Source: Gracilariopsis chorda
Taxonomy: Eukaryota > Rhodophyta > Florideophyceae > Gracilariales > Gracilariaceae
Assembly: GCA_003194525.1 (NCBI GenBank)
Contig: NBIV01000226.1
Location: 58,216 to 122,215, forward strand
Length of the DNA: 64,000 bases
Direction: 5' to 3'
Shown here: one piece after another, positions 39,120-48,363 of the stretch
Position numbering within the stretch: position 1 is the first letter of the stretch
How the letters are laid out: every line of letters starts with the position of its first letter
The notes under the pieces: model-generated
The model's input: only the letters and a program-made list of their open reading frames with translations
Told to the model about the DNA's origin: nothing
Databases searched by the model: none
Translations under genes and position numbers: made by a program

Positions 39120-40275
39120 CTACTTTTCAACCCATAATAATTAAATTGGGAAAGCAAAAGGACGCTGAAGACCGGGAATTTGCTGCGGCATACAAACATT
39201 TTCTAGCTAATATTTATTCTTTAATTGCGCTCTTTTTCGCCAGGAGCATTCAACTCTACTGTTTGGCGGGGACGCGCAAAGCGCGAAGGTTGCTGCGCCG
39301 CACAAAGGCGCGTTCTCAAGCCGTTTGCAAGAGTGGTGGGGGCGTTTTGGAACGAGAGGTGAGTTCAAATGTCTGAGGGTGGTGAATGGTCAAGTGCGTC
39401 AGGTGGCGCATATTTACTGTCGATTTTAGAGAAATCCTTATTCTGGGCCGTGTAACTGGGTTGTTTGTGGCTGATGTAGCTCTCGTTATAAATGTTCTTT
39501 GCCCTCCTCTCCAGCAAGGGAGACATAGGGAAGTCTGCTTTAGTCTTTGGAAACGTTTGGAGCAATTGGACTGAACGGTTTCTGAGATAGAGCTGGTTTA
39601 CTGCAGCTGACTCCCAAAATTTTCGTGGCTTGTCGATTTAAAACGCGGACATATACAATTATACATGGAATGGTATGACTTGTTGGCATAGTGGTAAGGC
39701 TGTGTTGACAGTCGCACCTTTAATTTTTGAACGTGGGCTGTTCCAAGTCAAGCAGTGTTGTGTGGCCATCATCACGGCGGCGTTATGACCACGGCTTATT
39801 ATCCCATAGCAAATTGCGAAATGATGAAGTATCATGGTGACTGTGACCTACAGACCGCTGTACTGTACCATCGTACAGTGCCATTAGGGCCATTATGGCA
39901 CCAACAGAGCCTACAGAATTACTGCTTAATTACCGACGGCAACACGTTCTCTTCGGGCAACAAGGTGTAACAGCTAGATAAGGTTACTACAGATACAGCG
40001 CGGCGTGTGCCATTTAACGGACACCTCACTCCGCACCCAACCATCGGGACCCCCGTCAGCAACCACCTACTCGAGTATTTATTTCTCCGCAAAGGAACTA
40101 AGGGTTATAAACTAGGGATATCCCTATACCTTACGTATTAAGTCATTTAGGGTTTCCACACAGCGCACCCCTACTGTAGTAAGGGTCCTTTACTCAACCG
40201 TCGCCCTTGTGCATCACTTCTCTCTACTTCGCTTTCGTATCGCGACCGTACCTTTCGCTCGCTGCTCTGTTTGGC
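39120..40275. other. Border region between transposons and host genes
   Basis: No gene seen; frames are at most 71 codons (39,755-39,970). A tRNA A-box-like TGGCATAGTGG lies at about 39,684-39,694, but no cloverleaf could be folded by eye. The last 200 bp hold the probable promoter and 5' leader of the Hint-domain gene, with a CT-rich stretch before its ATG. Confidence 0.35.
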
Positions 40276-41259
40276 ATGTTGCTTTCGTTCCGCTATACGC
40301 TTTCAATCACCGTGCTCCTCTTCGTCACCGCGTGTACGGCTTCGCTTGCTCCCTGCAATGAGGGAGACCCTAACTCGCTTTGTCTTTCACCCCTGAAACG
40401 TGTCAATACTCATCAAGTTGACGCTGTCGTTCGCAGGGGTGGTTCTGGTGGCGCGCGTGGAGGCGGAGGCGGCTCGCGTGGCGGTGGTTCGCGTGGCAGC
40501 GGTTCGCGTGCTACTGGCTCGCGCGGCGGCGGCGCTAGTCGTGCACGCCCCAGCAGGGGGTCCGGAAGTCGTCCGTTCAGAAGACCTTTCCGTCGCCCCA
40601 GCGGACTGGGTGGCGATGATGACGACGACGACTTTCTCCCGCTGGGCGACGACGACGAAGACGACGAAGACGATGATGATGATGATGATGATGATGACGT
40701 GTGCTTCCCTGCGTCCGCTGTCGTCACCACTTTGGATCGCGGTGCCATTCGCATCAGTCAGTTGCAACTCGGTGACAAAGTTCTCGTCGCAAAAGTTGGT
40801 ACAAACAGCACGTACAGTACCGTGTTTACTTTTTCACACCGCATAGATCACTCCTGGTTCCCGTTCAAGAGCATTGAGACGGAGGAGGGAACGCTTGTCG
40901 TAAGCGCTGGACATTACGTCTACACCCGAGACACATTACGTGCCGCCAAAACTCTACGTCCGAACGACGAACTGCAATTAGCAGACGGTTCTTTCACTCC
41001 CGTACAGCGCGTGCACAACGTGTGGGAGAAGGGTTTATACAACCCGCACACCGAGCTTGGAGAACTGCTTGTGGATGGATTCCGAGTCAGTTCGTATACC
41101 ACTAGCGTGCGAACTAACGTGGCTACGGCATTGCTGGCTCCTGTGCGTGCCGCTTTTGCCTTGTTGCGCGTGGATATCACAGCGGGCTTATTTGAACACT
41201 CTGTGCATTCATGGATTACGCGATGGGTACCCAAGGGCGCCAATACCGTTTCTCTTTAA
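40276..41259 (+). CDS. Secreted Hedgehog-type Hint (Hog) domain protein
   Basis: 327 residues from the ATG at 40,276 (an in-frame ATG at 40,207 would hide the signal peptide). Order: signal peptide (1-24, 'LSITVLLFVTACTASLA'), a Gly/Ser/Arg-rich part (about 57-118), an Asp-rich tract (about 119-142), then a Hint domain from Cys143 in 'VCFPASAVVTTLDRGAIRIS'. The Hint fold is supported by 'LQLGDKVLVAK', 'VVSAGHYVYT' (Ser in place of Thr in the TxxH motif), 'LRPNDELQLADGS' and 'GLYNPHTELGELLVDGFRVS'. Hedgehog-type Hint domains cut themselves off the upstream part through the first Cys and attach a lipid. So the Gly- and Asp-rich part may be released or modified. The C-terminal helix 'ATALLAPVRAAFALLRV' resembles an adduct-binding region. 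Function in the wall or mucilage is a guess. Confidence 0.85.
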   Translation: MLLSFRYTLSITVLLFVTACTASLAPCNEGDPNSLCLSPLKRVNTHQVDAVVRRGGSGGARGGGGGSRGGGSRGSGSRATGSRGGGASRARPSRGSGSRPFRRPFRRPSGLGGDDDDDDFLPLGDDDEDDEDDDDDDDDDDVCFPASAVVTTLDRGAIRISQLQLGDKVLVAKVGTNSTYSTVFTFSHRIDHSWFPFKSIETEEGTLVVSAGHYVYTRDTLRAAKTLRPNDELQLADGSFTPVQRVHNVWEKGLYNPHTELGELLVDGFRVSSYTTSVRTNVATALLAPVRAAFALLRVDITAGLFEHSVHSWITRWVPKGANTVSL

Positions 41260-41541
41260 ACATCGTGACACCGGCGTGCAGAGATCGGCGTATAGCTGTA
41301 TTACCTTACCCTATCTCCCGTCGGTTTGGCCTTTTTAGCGGCGGTTTGTTAAGGTGAATTACGCTGTGTGTGAGAGAAATGTATGCGATGCCTATCCGTA
41401 AAACTTCGCGGGTAAGGGTTGTAAGCATACCAGGGGTAATGATTTTGTGCGTGCACTTGTTGATCAAACTGGAAATCATAATGTTCTTCGCTTACTGTTT
41501 ACTAACATCAAGCCACGCAGTTTGACTGACGGACTGCGTTT
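41260..41541. other. Intergenic, tail to tail
   Basis: 282 bp between the convergent Hint and PPR-like genes. No gene. It should contain both 3' ends; no canonical AATAAA was seen. Confidence 0.4.
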
Positions 41542-42057
41542 TCATTCGAATGCTTCGGGCGGTAGAATCGAACGTAACGTCTCTTCCATACCGTCTGGCA
41601 ATTGTACATCACCTAACTTCACTTTGTCCTCAAACATCAATTCAACCAAATGAAACGCGGCGGCGCGATCACCATGCTCATTACATACTTGTAGAACTCT
41701 TTCATAAGACGCCGCAGTGGCTCTTGTCTCCAGTTTTCTCATCAGATTAAGAACCCAAATCGCCTTACTTGGTCCGTCCTCAGAAAACTCGCAAGCCTCG
41801 AGCAGTCGGTGCCAATCCGCTAGGGGGGGCGACTCATTTGTATCGCGCATGCGGGCGGACAGGGTGTTCCAGGTGGTTTCAAATGTCTGTTGTTGGGGCG
41901 CTTGCGTGGGCGGCGTCCCTTGTTGTTGCGCGCCTGTGGACATTGATGGCGATTTTGTGCGCGCTGGTCGAGTTGGCCGTTCGCGTGTTAGAGAGTTTTG
42001 GGGAGTTCGTTCCGTTGCACGGAGGTTTGGACGGGGAAGGAACGGTATAAACGCCAT
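41542..42057 (-). CDS. Small PPR-like protein, probable plastid target
   Basis: 171 residues, MAFIPFLPRPNL at the start: an early Phe, basic and Ser/Thr-rich leader, then Gln/Pro-rich linker. From about residue 60 the helical pattern 'TWNTLSARMRD', 'DWHRLLEACEF', 'AIWVLNLMRKLETRATAASY' and 'RVLQVCNEHGDRAAAFHLVE' repeats in pairs of helices of the pentatricopeptide type (about two and a half repeats). PPR proteins bind organelle RNA, but with so few repeats this is a tentative fit. It runs opposite to the next gene, sharing a 420-bp upstream region. Confidence 0.6.
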   Translation of the reverse strand: MAFIPFLPRPNLRATERTPQNSLTRERPTRPARTKSPSMSTGAQQQGTPPTQAPQQQTFETTWNTLSARMRDTNESPPLADWHRLLEACEFSEDGPSKAIWVLNLMRKLETRATAASYERVLQVCNEHGDRAAAFHLVELMFEDKVKLGDVQLPDGMEETLRSILPPEAFE

Positions 42058-42476
42058 TGCGACTGGAGTTGGGGAAAGCCACGAGCTGTGTGGACGGAGA
42101 GTTGGCAGTGGGAATAGTTCAGCAAGTGATGAGAGAAGATATGCGCGGAGATCATGAGCACGTCACTGCTGTTCAGATGAACGGCGTGAGGCAGCACCAG
42201 TTGCAGCCATTTTATAACGATTCGTAAAAAAAAAATCTGAAGGCACGCGTCCAAGTGTCGTTATCTCCGTTCTGCTCAGCTCATTGGTCCGTGCGCGCTC
42301 TTTGTCCCAAACGCCACCCCAGTAACTCCACCGTTCCAGTCTTCATATCCGCCTTTGTACGCTGTTCTTCTATTCTTCTTTTCTTCTCTTCAATAAGTTC
42401 ACCGGCTACCCTTGTACAACGGGCGACGATCAAATCACAAGGCAGAAGAAACAAATTGGTGAAGCAAGCACCACTC

Positions 42477-43379
42477 ATGCATACTGCCTTCGCACAGTCC
42501 GTTCCCCTCTGTCAACCGCTCCTAAACATCTCCGCGCCTTCAAAATGCTCGCGGGCCGCGCGAAAAAAGCAGTCGTCTCCCCCACGGCACCATACGAAGC
42601 GAGTGCGAATGGCATCATCCCCTCAAGAAGAGCAACCAGAACAACCATCGGAAGAACAGCAACCATCACCTGGAGATGAGCAACAACCGTCCGAACAGCA
42701 ACGGCAGTCCGAAGAGCAACAACAGCAAGACGACGACGCATTCTACAATTTCGAGAACCTGTTTTCCGAGTCAGAGAGCTCGCTATGGGACAATCTGGAA
42801 GTGTCCAGAGCGCTGGAACCGCTCACTGAAGAGGAGAAACAGAAACTGCGTTCAAGACTGCCAACAAAACTGGCCAACTTTCTAATCCGTCGCGCCGACG
42901 CGGCAGTGCGACTTCGCGACACCAAAGGCGGTGACGACTCGTTCCTGGGCCAATTTCTGAGCGACCTGCCTCCGGACGTGCCGGACTGGGACAACCCGGC
43001 AAACGCAGAATACCGCGACTACGTGTACGAAACAACGACCGGACCACCGTCGTTTCGGCGACAAGGGAGCTCCATCTTCGGCGGAGGCGACGGTGCACCC
43101 GACTTGAAAGACATGCCTAACAGCGAAGGTTTCGTAGACGTGACGAACGGGGTAACATTTCCAAAGCAGGTGGTAAGCCTTTTCGTCGGCAACGTAGACA
43201 GCATTGACGAACAAGCGGCAAAAGTGGGCTACACACTGCTAGCACTGTTTCTAGTGCTGATCGTGGCCAAGATAATCTTCGCACTGATATCGTTTTTCGT
43301 ATCATTTACGTTCTCCTTCTTCTCAATCTTCGCTCTAAGCGCAGGTATCTTCGTGGTATTCTACCTGTTCAAGTTCTAA
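42477..43379 (+). CDS. Plastid-targeted membrane protein, unknown family
   Basis: 300 residues from the ATG at 42,477; the open frame extends back to 42,255, but this start gives 'MHTAFAQSVPLCQPL', a leader with early Phe and basic residues, and 'KRVRM' followed by ASSP, like a transit cleavage site. Then an extremely Gln/Glu/Pro-rich stretch (about 47-90), a soluble middle ('FLSDLPPDVPDWDNPANAEY'), and at the C-terminus two hydrophobic segments (about 252-300, 'TLLALFLVLIVAKIIFALIS' and a Phe-rich end). I do not recognise the family. The Phe-rich double helix suggests a thylakoid or envelope protein; that is inference. Confidence 0.75.
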   Translation: MHTAFAQSVPLCQPLLNISAPSKCSRAARKKQSSPPRHHTKRVRMASSPQEEQPEQPSEEQQPSPGDEQQPSEQQRQSEEQQQQDDDAFYNFENLFSESESSLWDNLEVSRALEPLTEEEKQKLRSRLPTKLANFLIRRADAAVRLRDTKGGDDSFLGQFLSDLPPDVPDWDNPANAEYRDYVYETTTGPPSFRRQGSSIFGGGDGAPDLKDMPNSEGFVDVTNGVTFPKQVVSLFVGNVDSIDEQAAKVGYTLLALFLVLIVAKIIFALISFFVSFTFSFFSIFALSAGIFVVFYLFKF

Positions 43380-43392
43380 GAAAGCACCCGTC

Positions 43393-44427
43393 TCATTCGA
43401 CGCCCAAGTTGTTCAAGGCGGCAAGCAAGTTAGGAACGGTTTCCCTCGCCCAGAAACACTCACTCTGCCTGCCCTCCATGAAAATGGCACGGATACAATA
43501 CTGCCCCAAAGAGGGCTGCCCAATGGCCTGCACCCAAACCAACTTTGATTCATGCTCAACCGAAAAGTCCAAGCCCGCCCTAGCAACGCGCATATTAAAC
43601 ATACCATCACCACTACGCCTGACAGCCGGTTTCTTAACCGGCGGATCTTCCTCACCTCTGCCAATGCGATCCATGCGTTTCTGCAAGGACAGACAAAGCC
43701 GTTTAAAATGACGAATCTCATCATAACTCAAGGCAATGAGCCATTGATCGTTTCCAACCATGGCGCAGAAGCTCTTCGGCGCCTCCGGATCATAACCCAC
43801 GCGAAAGCGCGCCCCAGACTGAACGTAGTTTTGACGCACGCCCGGTCCGGGCGGGGCATCGCCCTTGACTTGAATGAGCGAGCACCCATGCATGTCGCAC
43901 TCAATGCGAAACTGCAAGTTGCCCTCGTTCTCCGGGAGCTCGTCGCTAGCCTGCAGCACCTGCCAGCCGGCCGTACTCTCGTATCCAAAGTTCTTCGGGT
44001 CCATGTAGGGCTCATCCGAGGCGGCCGAAGCGTCATCGTCCGGCACGTCCGGCGGCGCCGACTCAGCGCGCGAAGCGGCTGCCAGGTCAGGCGGGGCGGC
44101 GGCCGCGGCCGCAGCCGCGGCAGAGGTGACCGGCGACTCCGCCACGGGCGGCATTCCCGCGTCTGCGCGCAGTTTGGCGTTGATCTCGGAGATCTTGTTC
44201 GCCATCTGCTCCAGCGCGCTGTTGGTGCGCTCGGCCTGGGCGCGGCGCGACTCGGACAGCTCGTCAAGGCGATCGCGCAGTTGTTGGCCCTCGCGGATGG
44301 CGGCCAGGACGTCGTCGCGCGGCGAGGCGGCGCAAGCGCGCCACGCGACGCGCGAGCACGCGGCGCGACGGCGGAGCGCAGAGCGCGCGGTGAGCGGCGG
44401 CGGCGTCGGTACGGTGAAGGCGTACAT
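43393..44427 (-). CDS. DUF1818-family protein, plastid-targeted
   Basis: 344 residues from the ATG at 44,427, which gives 'MYAFTVPTPPPLTARSALRR', a leader with Phe at position 4 (an in-frame ATG 57 bp upstream would bury it). A coiled-coil stretch follows ('LRDRLDELSESRRAQAERTN'), an Ala/Pro-rich linker, then a C-terminal domain with 'GARFRVGYDPEAPKSFCAMV', 'NDQWLIALSYDEIRHFKRLC', 'ARAGLDFSVEHESKLVWVQA' and 'ECFWARETVPNLLAALNNLG'. This agrees with the DUF1818 family of cyanobacteria and plastid algae (GW.vgwdp....aLvGg..WaieLte.E), whose function is not known. The stop lies 13 bp from the end of the gene before it. Confidence 0.8.
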   Translation of the reverse strand: MYAFTVPTPPPLTARSALRRRAACSRVAWRACAASPRDDVLAAIREGQQLRDRLDELSESRRAQAERTNSALEQMANKISEINAKLRADAGMPPVAESPVTSAAAAAAAAAPPDLAAASRAESAPPDVPDDDASAASDEPYMDPKNFGYESTAGWQVLQASDELPENEGNLQFRIECDMHGCSLIQVKGDAPPGPGVRQNYVQSGARFRVGYDPEAPKSFCAMVGNDQWLIALSYDEIRHFKRLCLSLQKRMDRIGRGEEDPPVKKPAVRRSGDGMFNMRVARAGLDFSVEHESKLVWVQAIGQPSLGQYCIRAIFMEGRQSECFWARETVPNLLAALNNLGVE

Positions 44428-44685
44428 CGCGGAGATGCTCGGAGACGCACGCGGCTGCGCGTCCGGCGCGGAGCAGCACCTCAAACAGAAGCGCCTTCAC
44501 TTCTCCTCCCGTCCGTCTCCATCGTCGCCTTCGCGCCGGTGCCAGCGCCGGTGCCGCGCGCACCGGCGCCCGTCGCCCCGCAAAAATCTCAGCTGCTGCT
44601 CCGCTGCTCCGCTGCTCCGTCGTCACCGCGTCCCTCCTCCGTCTCCTCCGTCCCCTCCGTCCCCTCCGTCCCCGTCCCCGTCGCC

Positions 44686-45495
44686 ATGGCCCCGCCAGCG
44701 CTCTTCGTCACCCCCGTCACCCCCGTCGCCCCCGTCGCGCTCCCCCGCCGCTCGAGCCACGCCGCTCGCAACCGCTCCGTCCGCCGTCCGCCCCCAACCT
44801 GCACCGCCGACGACCTGTTCTCCCGTCTCAGCCACGTCAACCCAAACCTGCGCAAGAAGGCCTCCTACCAACTGTCCGAGCGCGCCACCCCGCAAATCAT
44901 AACCCGTCTAATCTCCGAGCTGTCCGTCGAAGATGTCGCCCACCGTCGCGCCGCAGTGCAGGCGCTCTCCATGACCGGTCTGCCCGCCCTGCAGCCGGTG
45001 CTGCACCAGCTGGACACCACCGACAACGTCACAGTGCGCGCCTCCTGCGCAAAAGTGCTCAGCGGTATCGCGCTCTACTTCCCCGACGCCCGTCAAACCT
45101 TTCCGCAAGCCGCCTTCAACTCCTTGCAAACCGCCCTGCAACACGGCGACCCAGTGACCAAGCTCGCCACCATAGGATGCCTCGCCACCATGGGCAGCGA
45201 TTTCAAGGAAGGGGGTCAAGTCACTGCCAACGGTAATGCAAGCGCCGTTCAGATATTGTTCTCTCTGTGTACTGCGTCTTCCGATATGGTCGTGGCCGCC
45301 ACTGCCGCCGGAGCGCTCGCCCAAATTGCTCAAAACGGCACTCCCGAAACAAAGCAACACGTCATCGATCACTTCCAAAGCCTAACGGCTTCTCCCGAAG
45401 CCGACGACGAACCAGGATTCAACTACGTCCGTGAAATGGTATCATCGCACTTGGAACAGCTCAAAAGCAAGTCCGTAGTCTCAGATCGCGAATAA
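44686..45495 (+). CDS. HEAT-repeat protein, phycobilisome-lyase / NblB-like, plastid
   Basis: 269 residues from the ATG in GCCATGG (44,686); the frame is open far upstream only as a shadow of the opposite gene. Leader: 'MAPPALFVTPVTPVAPVALP' then a basic Ser/Arg part (to about 45). Then five or so HEAT-like repeats, e.g. 'LFSRLSHVNPNLRKKASYQL', 'VEDVAHRRAAVQALSMTG', 'DNVTVRASCAKVLSGIALYF', 'GDPVTKLATIGCLATMG' and 'SSDMVVAATAAGALAQIAQN'. This is the PBS lyase HEAT-like pattern of cyanobacterial NblB and CpcE/F relatives, which attach or remove bilins or help phycobilisome turnover. Which of these it does cannot be told. It shares a 258-bp divergent promoter with the DUF1818 gene. Confidence 0.75.
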   Translation: MAPPALFVTPVTPVAPVALPRRSSHAARNRSVRRPPPTCTADDLFSRLSHVNPNLRKKASYQLSERATPQIITRLISELSVEDVAHRRAAVQALSMTGLPALQPVLHQLDTTDNVTVRASCAKVLSGIALYFPDARQTFPQAAFNSLQTALQHGDPVTKLATIGCLATMGSDFKEGGQVTANGNASAVQILFSLCTASSDMVVAATAAGALAQIAQNGTPETKQHVIDHFQSLTASPEADDEPGFNYVREMVSSHLEQLKSKSVVSDRE

Positions 45496-45506
45496 AACAA
45501 ACGCTC

Positions 45507-46898
45507 TCACACCATCTCCAGCCCAATCCCAAATCGTTCCCCAAGCTCATCGCTCTGTGCGCAGCGCAACTGCTTCGCGTCCTCAACCAGCTCGTGCAAC
45601 TGTTCCAACTGCTGCGCTCTAGAAACACCGCCGATCAACCGATCAAGTTCCACGCCGCCCTGTAAAACGCCATCCAACGGAACGCTCTTCTCGCCAACCA
45701 GTGTCTTTGCCGACTCAATCACATGCACAAGGCCCGCGGAGGGAACAATGCGATGGTCCGTCACGCGACGTTGCGGAAAGTTATACGTTCGAATGCGATC
45801 GGAACGTTCTCCCATCGTGCTTCCAAGCTGCGCACGTCGCTCACTCAATTTGCTGGCCGCCTTTTCCGCGGCGTGCTTGGCGGCCAGACGGGCGGCCAAC
45901 GCCTCCAGTGCAAGCGCCTTGTTCCGGTGTTGGGAGCGATCTTCCTGGCTTGTGGCAACCAGTCCCGTAGGGATGTGGGTAGCACGCACGGCTGACTCAG
46001 TCTTATTGACGTGTTGACCGCCCGCCCCACTGGCTCGATACACGTCGATCTTGACGTCCGCTTCGCGGAGAGTGAGGCGTTTGGCCATGCTGGTGTCGTC
46101 GCGTAGCACGGCTACAGAAGCGGTGCTGGTATGAACTCGTCCACCGGTTTCCGTGGCAGGCACTCGTTGCACGCGATGCACTCCGGCTTCAAGACGGATG
46201 GTGTCGTATACGGCCGGTCCAGAGAGTCGTAGAATAAGCTCTCGCAAGCCGCCCAAGGTGGTGGTGGATTGTGACAGTATGCGTGCGTTCCACTTGTTTC
46301 TGAGGGCGAATTTGTGATACATGGCGTGCAAATCGGCGACAAACAAGGCGGCTTCATCTCCGCCGGTTCCCGCCCGGATTTCTACGATGGCGCTGTTGGC
46401 GGGTGCTGCTGTGTGTTGGGTTGTATGATTGGGTTGCATGCGGAGCAGGTGCGAAATGATGTGCACGGCGGTGCGGTGTTTTTCGAGGTTGAGGGTTTGG
46501 ATTTCGTCTCGCGCGAGTTGATGCATGTCTGCATCGGTGCTCGGGTTGGACTCATTGAGAATGTGTACGGCGTCGTTGTGGTGGTGGTGCAGGCGGGTGA
46601 GGGCATCGGTGAGATGTGCTATGGGAGCGAGCTGGGTGAGACGGGCGTGTTGGGACGGTGTGAAGGTAGAGTTGCTTCTGTGGTGCAGCAAGGAGGCGTG
46701 CTCTGAGTTGGCGCGCACGACGAGCGGAGCGAGATGGGAGAAGAGCTTCTGAAGTTGGTGAGGGGTGAGGCGTTCGACGGGCGAAGCGGGGGAAGTGGGG
46801 GCAGCGGCGGTGCAGAGGCGGGAGAACACAGGGTTTGCAGAAGGGAGAAGTTGATGAGATAGTCGGAAAACGCAGCCGCGCGCACTGCTCGCAAGCAT
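45507..46898 (-). CDS. Organellar peptide chain release factor 1
   Basis: 463 residues from the ATG at 46,898; a longer frame to 47,069 exists, but this start gives a basic, Ser/Leu-rich organelle leader '[20 protein letters not shown]'. The stop-codon reading tripeptide is P-A-T in '[12 protein letters not shown]', which marks RF1 (UAA/UAG) rather than RF2. The catalytic GGQ is at residues 293-295 in '[18 protein letters not shown]'. Further class I blocks: '[18 protein letters not shown]' and '[20 protein letters not shown]'. It ends translation in an organelle, more likely the mitochondrion from the leader; plastid is possible. Its 3' end lies 11 bp from the convergent HEAT gene. Confidence 0.93.
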   Translation of the reverse strand: MLASSARGCVFRLSHQLLPSANPVFSRLCTAAAPTSPASPVERLTPHQLQKLFSHLAPLVVRANSEHASLLHHRSNSTFTPSQHARLTQLAPIAHLTDALTRLHHHHNDAVHILNESNPSTDADMHQLARDEIQTLNLEKHRTAVHIISHLLRMQPNHTTQHTAAPANSAIVEIRAGTGGDEAALFVADLHAMYHKFALRNKWNARILSQSTTTLGGLRELILRLSGPAVYDTIRLEAGVHRVQRVPATETGGRVHTSTASVAVLRDDTSMAKRLTLREADVKIDVYRASGAGGQHVNKTESAVRATHIPTGLVATSQEDRSQHRNKALALEALAARLAAKHAAEKAASKLSERRAQLGSTMGERSDRIRTYNFPQRRVTDHRIVPSAGLVHVIESAKTLVGEKSVPLDGVLQGGVELDRLIGGVSRAQQLEQLHELVEDAKQLRCAQSDELGERFGIGLEMV

Positions 46899-47201
46899 GG
46901 TGGGGATGAGGACGGGTGGGGGGTGTTGGGGGCGAAGACGGCGCCGAGAGACGACGTCGGGGACGGCACGGGTGGCATGGGAATTTCTTTTTTTATTGGA
47001 ACGAGTGAGTGAAGTGGCGCGTCGTGGCGATGGTGACTCACGACGCGCGATCAAGTTATACAAAGACACAAGTGCAGGCGCGTCGTCACGGCGCCCAAAC
47101 GCGCGCCATCGCCGCTGATAGGTGAAGCGTTAGACCACTACCAAGGGTAGTAGCTTACGCACATTGATGCTGCGCAGCAGCGACTAAGTTAGCTACTTTC
47201 T
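46899..47201. other. Intergenic, upstream of RF1 and downstream of the ZIP gene
   Basis: About 300 bp between two minus-strand genes; it holds the RF1 promoter. No gene seen. Confidence 0.4.
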
Positions 47202-48050
47202 CTAAGTCCAAAGCGCCAGCAAGCTCATCACGCCGGCAGCGGCCACAAAAACTGCCGTGCACAGCAGCGAGTCATCCGGGTCCAGGTTGGAGTAATCCTG
47301 CAACGAAACGTACCGAAACTGATCGGCAAGCAACTCCACCAGCGCCACATACAGAAACACGCCGCTGGAAAGCACATTCACAGCTGGCAGTAACACCGAG
47401 TACACCGACGTGGAAAGCACGTCCAGAAGCGCAACGCCGCCCATCGCGCCCACCGGCGTTACGGCCGCGAACAAAACGCACATGTATACGGAGCGTTTCT
47501 GAAGCACGGGGTCGCCGTCCGCCGTCACAGTGAGCGCGGAGCCCAGCGCCACCGCCGCGAACAGTTTGTGCGCCAGAATCGCAATGGACAGCGCTGTGAA
47601 CGAAGTGGTGTCCAACAAACTGACGCCCAATGACACGCCCTCCACCAGCGAATGAAACGACAGCGACACGGCCAGAACCAGCGCCACGGCCGGTGAATGG
47701 AGATGCGTGTGGCCGTTGTGGGCGTGCACGGGAATGAGCTTGTGACAGGTCTCAATTCGACGCGCAACGACGTCCAGAACGTACACAGAGCACGCGCCGA
47801 GTAGGCAAAGCAGCCCGCCTAGCGGATAGGTGGTGCTTAGCTGCTTGGACAGCGCCACAATGGCCGACGGCAACAGATGAACCAGCGCGGCGGACAGCAG
47901 AAAACCGGCCGCAAACGCGTTGCCGACTCGCAGAATGCGCGCATGACAGGCGGGCGTCACGTAGATGACCGGCGCGAGAGAGCCGAACAAGGCGAGAAGA
48001 AACACGCACAGGACTGTTAAAGAGGCGGTGGAGATGTTTACCGCGTGCAT
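47202..48050 (-). CDS. ZIP-family metal transporter
   Basis: 282 residues from the ATG at 48,050; the frame is open upstream to 48,224, but that would add a Pro-rich tail before the first helix. Eight hydrophobic segments are visible. The ZIP signature in helix 4 is 'SLSFHSLVEGVSLGVSLLDT' with the metal-binding H-x-x-x-E, and helix 5 has 'AILAHKLFAAVALGSALTVT' with its His. A short His-rich loop between helices 3 and 4 ('PVHAHNGHTHLHSP') is typical. ZIP proteins bring Zn, Fe or Mn into the cytosol; which metal or membrane cannot be told. Confidence 0.92.
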   Translation of the reverse strand: MHAVNISTASLTVLCVFLLALFGSLAPVIYVTPACHARILRVGNAFAAGFLLSAALVHLLPSAIVALSKQLSTTYPLGGLLCLLGACSVYVLDVVARRIETCHKLIPVHAHNGHTHLHSPAVALVLAVSLSFHSLVEGVSLGVSLLDTTSFTALSIAILAHKLFAAVALGSALTVTADGDPVLQKRSVYMCVLFAAVTPVGAMGGVALLDVLSTSVYSVLLPAVNVLSSGVFLYVALVELLADQFRYVSLQDYSNLDPDDSLLCTAVFVAAAGVMSLLALWT

Positions 48051-48363
48051 GGCGGCGCGTGCAATTGCGGCGGGATTGCGGTATGATATGAGTGAGTATC
48101 GGGAGGGGAGAGAGGGGGGGTGGGGGGGGGGGTGGGGGGTTGCGGTGAGAAGGAACGCACCAGTGGCACTTGGTTCTCGACGCGGCGCTTTTTTCTTGTC
48201 ATGTGTGCATTTCGGCGCGCGCACAGATAGTGTACGGTGTACCGTTTACACTGTACACTCCGTTCCACGCTCGTAAACTTTGGTTGGCTTGCGACACTGT
48301 TGGAGGAAGATGCCTCCGACTTTGCCTGCTCACCGTCATTGCCGTCTGTTGTTCGCCTTCCCA
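48051..48363. other. Divergent promoter region of the ZIP and EVE genes
   Basis: 313 bp between two divergent starts. A G-rich run (about 48,105-48,140) lies just upstream of the ZIP start on the opposite strand. CCGTTTACACTGTACAC with nearby GTACGGTGTAC forms short inverted repeats at about 48,230-48,260 that could bind a dimeric factor. No gene seen. Confidence 0.4.

Noticed and set aside
33900-39120. CRISPR-like array from the spaced CAG and palindromic repeats
   Set aside because: Only three copies, hundreds to thousands of bases apart, in a eukaryotic context; modules fit a mobile element.
38618-39376. 252-codon plus-strand frame with Ala/Gln runs
   Set aside because: It runs across the CAG tract and end hairpin of repeat copy 3; frame content follows from the repeat and is not kept in copies 1 and 2.
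39680-39740. Possible tRNA gene from the A-box-like TGGCATAGTGG
   Set aside because: No matching B box of the GGTTCGAATCC type at the proper distance and no cloverleaf by eye.
43552-44685. Long plus-strand open frame running into the HEAT-repeat gene
   Set aside because: It lies opposite the DUF1818 gene, is Arg/Gly-rich as GC-rich antisense frames are, and the HEAT gene has a good start at 44,686.
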